Below are positions 62,439 through 64,000 of a stretch of 64,000 bases of DNA, in pieces. Each line of letters starts with the position of its first letter. The stretch's first letter is position 1. This stretch comes from Brevundimonas sp. Leaf363 (GTDB lineage Bacteria > Pseudomonadota > Alphaproteobacteria > Caulobacterales > Caulobacteraceae). The stretch lies in contig NZ_LMPZ01000002.1 in NCBI RefSeq assembly GCF_001424025.1, positions 1,230,702 to 1,294,701 on the forward strand, in the 5' to 3' direction. Position numbers and translations under genes: made by a program. Below the pieces are notes generated by a model, which did no database searches, was not told where the DNA came from, and saw nothing but the letters and a program-made list of their open reading frames with translations.

Positions 62439-63371
62439 ATGACGCACGACGTGAGTTTCGGAGGATCGCCGGTTCCGAAATCGGTCGTCGACTTCCCGTC
62501 CATGATGTCTGCGGGCGAGAAGGAACTGCTCTACCGGTTGGCGCGCAACCACTATCGCGGCGAAGGCCTGATCGTGGACGCCGGACTGTTCCTGGGAGCC
62601 TCGACCCGCGCCTTCGCCCAGGGCGTGCGCGACGGCGGCCACGCTCCGTCGTGGGGCAAGCCGATCAACAGCTACGACATCGCCATCTGGGTGCGTGGCA
62701 TGAACAAGTATCTGACGCGCCCCCAGGTCCAGAAGACGCTCAAGGGCATGGAGCCGCCCGTCGTGGGCAAGAGCTTCGCCCCCACTCTGAAGGCCCTTCT
62801 GGCCGATGATCTGGACCTCATAGATCTGAGGCTGGGCGACATCGTTGCGCTGGCCTCGGCCGACCGCCCGATCGAGATCGCCTTCTACGATTGCATCAAG
62901 ACCTACGACCGCGACCTGGCCGCTTTCCGCGCCTTCGGCCCGCATTACACGCCAGATCGCACGATCGTCGTGCAACAGGACTACTTTTACTGGACGGCGC
63001 CCGAGCATCGGGTGCGCCAGGAGTTCCTGGCCGACTATTTCCGCTTCGAAGGCGAGGTCCGATCGACGGCGGTCTTCCGCTGCATCAAGGCGCTGCCGGA
63101 GGCGTGGTTCGAGGCGGACCCTGTCGCCGATCTTTCGCCCGAAGAGCAGGTGCGCCTGATCGACAAGGCGGCGGATCGGGCCACGGCCGACTTCGCACTG
63201 GAGACCCGGTTGTCCGCGGCGGTCGCCTTGGCGGCGGCGGGGCGGATGGATGCCGCCGAGCGCCGCGTGGCCGAGGTTCTGGCCGACAACGATCGCGAAC
63301 CGGACGGCAAGCGCGCCGATCGCATCCGCACTCTGGGCCAGGACCTTCGGGCGAAGTGGCTGAAGAGCTAA
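62439..63371 (+). CDS. methyltransferase-like protein of unknown function
   Basis: A 310-residue protein. GEGLIVDAGLFLGASTRAFA resembles motif I of class I SAM methyltransferases (TylF/macrocin-O-methyltransferase-like), and IEIAFYDCIKTYDRDLAAFR resembles the acidic metal-binding strand of that group. DRTIVVQQDYFYWTAPEHRV fits the following motif. A helical C-terminal tail (AALAAAGRMDAAERRVAEVL) looks like a single TPR-type hairpin. It starts 16 bp after tRNA-Pro. The substrate cannot be inferred; surface glycans are a frequent target for this kind of enzyme. Confidence 0.7.
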   Translation: MTHDVSFGGSPVPKSVVDFPSMMSAGEKELLYRLARNHYRGEGLIVDAGLFLGASTRAFAQGVRDGGHAPSWGKPINSYDIAIWVRGMNKYLTRPQVQKTLKGMEPPVVGKSFAPTLKALLADDLDLIDLRLGDIVALASADRPIEIAFYDCIKTYDRDLAAFRAFGPHYTPDRTIVVQQDYFYWTAPEHRVRQEFLADYFRFEGEVRSTAVFRCIKALPEAWFEADPVADLSPEEQVRLIDKAADRATADFALETRLSAAVALAAAGRMDAAERRVAEVLADNDREPDGKRADRIRTLGQDLRAKWLKS

Positions 63372-63381
63372 GAATGCGGAA

Positions 63382-63411
63382 AGCCCCGCTGTTCGGGCGA
63401 ACAGCGGGGCT
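63382..63411. terminator. strong hairpin after the methyltransferase-like gene
   Basis: AGCCCCGCTGTTCG, loop GG, CGAACAGCGGGGCT: a 14-bp perfect stem 10 bp after the stop codon. There is no T-run on the plus strand (only AAA before it, i.e. TTT on the minus strand), so termination may rely on the stem alone. Confidence 0.6.
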
Positions 63412-63572
63412 GAGCGCGGCGACAAGGCGCTCGACACGGCCGAACCCCCCGGCGTCAGCCGGCGATAAGTCAACCGGCCGGCATCGCTGATGTTCCCGAC
63501 ACCCGACCCGACGCTGGACCCGGCTGCGGACGCGCGCTAATCACCACCCGATCCGCTGACGAGTGACCGCCC

Positions 63573-63878
63573 ATGCTGGCCCGCATCTACAAGCCCGCCA
63601 AGACCGCCATGCAGTCCGGCAAGGCCAAGACCCGCGACTGGCGGCTGGAGTTCGAACCGGCTTCGGCGCGGACCCTCGACCCGCTGATGGGCTGGACCTC
63701 CTCGACGGACATGGACGGTCAGGTTCGCCTGTCCTTCGAGACCCAGGAAGAGGCCGTCGCCTACGCCGAGCGTCACGGCATTCCGTTCCGCCTGCACGCG
63801 CCGCAGGCGGCGCCGCTGATCATCAAGGCCTACGCCGACAACTTTTCGACCGACAGAAAAGTCTCCTGGACGCACTGA
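63573..63878 (+). CDS. NADH dehydrogenase accessory subunit, NDUFS4-like
   Basis: A 101-residue homologue of the mitochondrial complex I subunit NDUFS4 (ETC_C1_NDUFA4 domain), found in alphaproteobacteria. It shows MLARIYKPAKTAMQSGKAKT, WRLEFEPASARTLDPLMGWT, VRLSFETQEEAVAYAERHGI and the ending ADNFSTDRKVSWTH. The main nuo operon is not in the window. A tRNA-Arg follows 15 bp later. Confidence 0.93.
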   Translation: MLARIYKPAKTAMQSGKAKTRDWRLEFEPASARTLDPLMGWTSSTDMDGQVRLSFETQEEAVAYAERHGIPFRLHAPQAAPLIIKAYADNFSTDRKVSWTH

Positions 63879-63893
63879 GCGTCCGAGCGACGG

Positions 63894-63970
63894 GCGCCCT
63901 TAGCTCAACCGGATAGAGCACCCGCCTTCTAAGCGGACGGTTACAGGTTCGAGTCCTGTAGGGCGCGCCA
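63894..63970 (+). tRNA. tRNA-Arg (anticodon TCT)
   Basis: A 77-nt cloverleaf, GCGCCCT to AGGGCGC-GCCA. The loop CTTCTAA gives anticodon TCT at 34-36. D arm AGCTCAACCGGATAGAGC and T arm AGGTTCGAGTCCT are standard. CCA is encoded. Confidence 0.96.
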
Positions 63971-64000
63971 CGCCGTCGCCATGCGGACCGAGGCGCCATC

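Overview
The window is a gene-dense, high-GC chromosomal segment of an alphaproteobacterium. Gene order, the C4-type 5-aminolevulinate synthase, the CBP3-type ubiquinol-cytochrome c chaperone, an NDUFS4-like complex I subunit and Caulobacter-like promoters all point to Caulobacterales, and Brevundimonas is my best guess. That assignment is inference; no 16S gene is present. Nearly everything is housekeeping. There is no prophage, CRISPR array, transposase or integrase. No gene-free stretch exceeds 300 bases, and the three largest gaps (about 240-270 bp) are mostly filled by palindromic repeat elements.

Layout. 1-2.5 kb: end of smpB, a small membrane protein, a NYN-nuclease/uracil-DNA-glycosylase pair on the minus strand, and divergent folK. 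2.7-11.5 kb: rpoZ, a bifunctional (p)ppGpp synthetase/hydrolase, pyrE-pdxJ-acpS-lepB-rnc-era with overlapping stops and starts, and a serine hydrolase. 11.5-15.6 kb: small enzymes, recO and a hybrid histidine kinase. 15.6-25.9 kb: parC, lemA plus an M48 peptidase, bpt, motB, a flavin reductase/dehydrogenase pair, a protein of unknown function, a carbonic anhydrase and a cyclophilin. 25.9-33 kb: hemB with a coupled small gene; then three valine-catabolism genes (acyl-CoA dehydrogenase, 3-hydroxyisobutyryl-CoA hydrolase, 3-hydroxyisobutyrate dehydrogenase) interrupted by a Phd/PIN toxin-antitoxin pair and by two exported methyltransferase-like paralogues. 33-41.2 kb: hemA, two small genes, glyA, and nrdR-ribD-ribE-ribBA-ribH-nusB-thiL. 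42.4-49.4 kb: H+-pyrophosphatase, bamE, the bc1 chaperone, DUF177, plsX-fabH-ihfA-merR, tRNA-Pro(GGG). 49.5-55.5 kb: an attachment/eRF1-like protein, small membrane proteins, ctaA, rplM-rpsI, an ACT protein, argC, msrB. 55-64 kb: phaC, glpX-recJ, tRNA-Glu, a double cold-shock protein, a DUF192 protein, tRNA-Pro(TGG), a methyltransferase-like protein, an NDUFS4-like subunit and tRNA-Arg.

Functional links. Haem synthesis is represented by glyA (glycine supply), hemA (with a Fur-like palindrome upstream) and hemB. Riboflavin synthesis is almost complete in one operon, but the two earliest activities look missing: RibD has only the reductase domain and the cyclohydrolase II half of RibBA lacks its zinc cysteines. 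plsX-fabH-acpS serve fatty-acid and phospholipid synthesis, and phaC links to carbon storage.

The most unusual content is three families of non-autonomous palindromic repeats (A: three copies of about 133 bp; B: three copies of about 170 bp; C: two copies of about 125 bp). One family C copy lies in frame inside ribD. One family B copy fills almost the whole divergent promoter region between hemB and an acyl-CoA dehydrogenase gene. Overlapping NTGA stop/start junctions recur through the window, and on that pattern I infer that the (p)ppGpp synthetase may start at a CTG codon.
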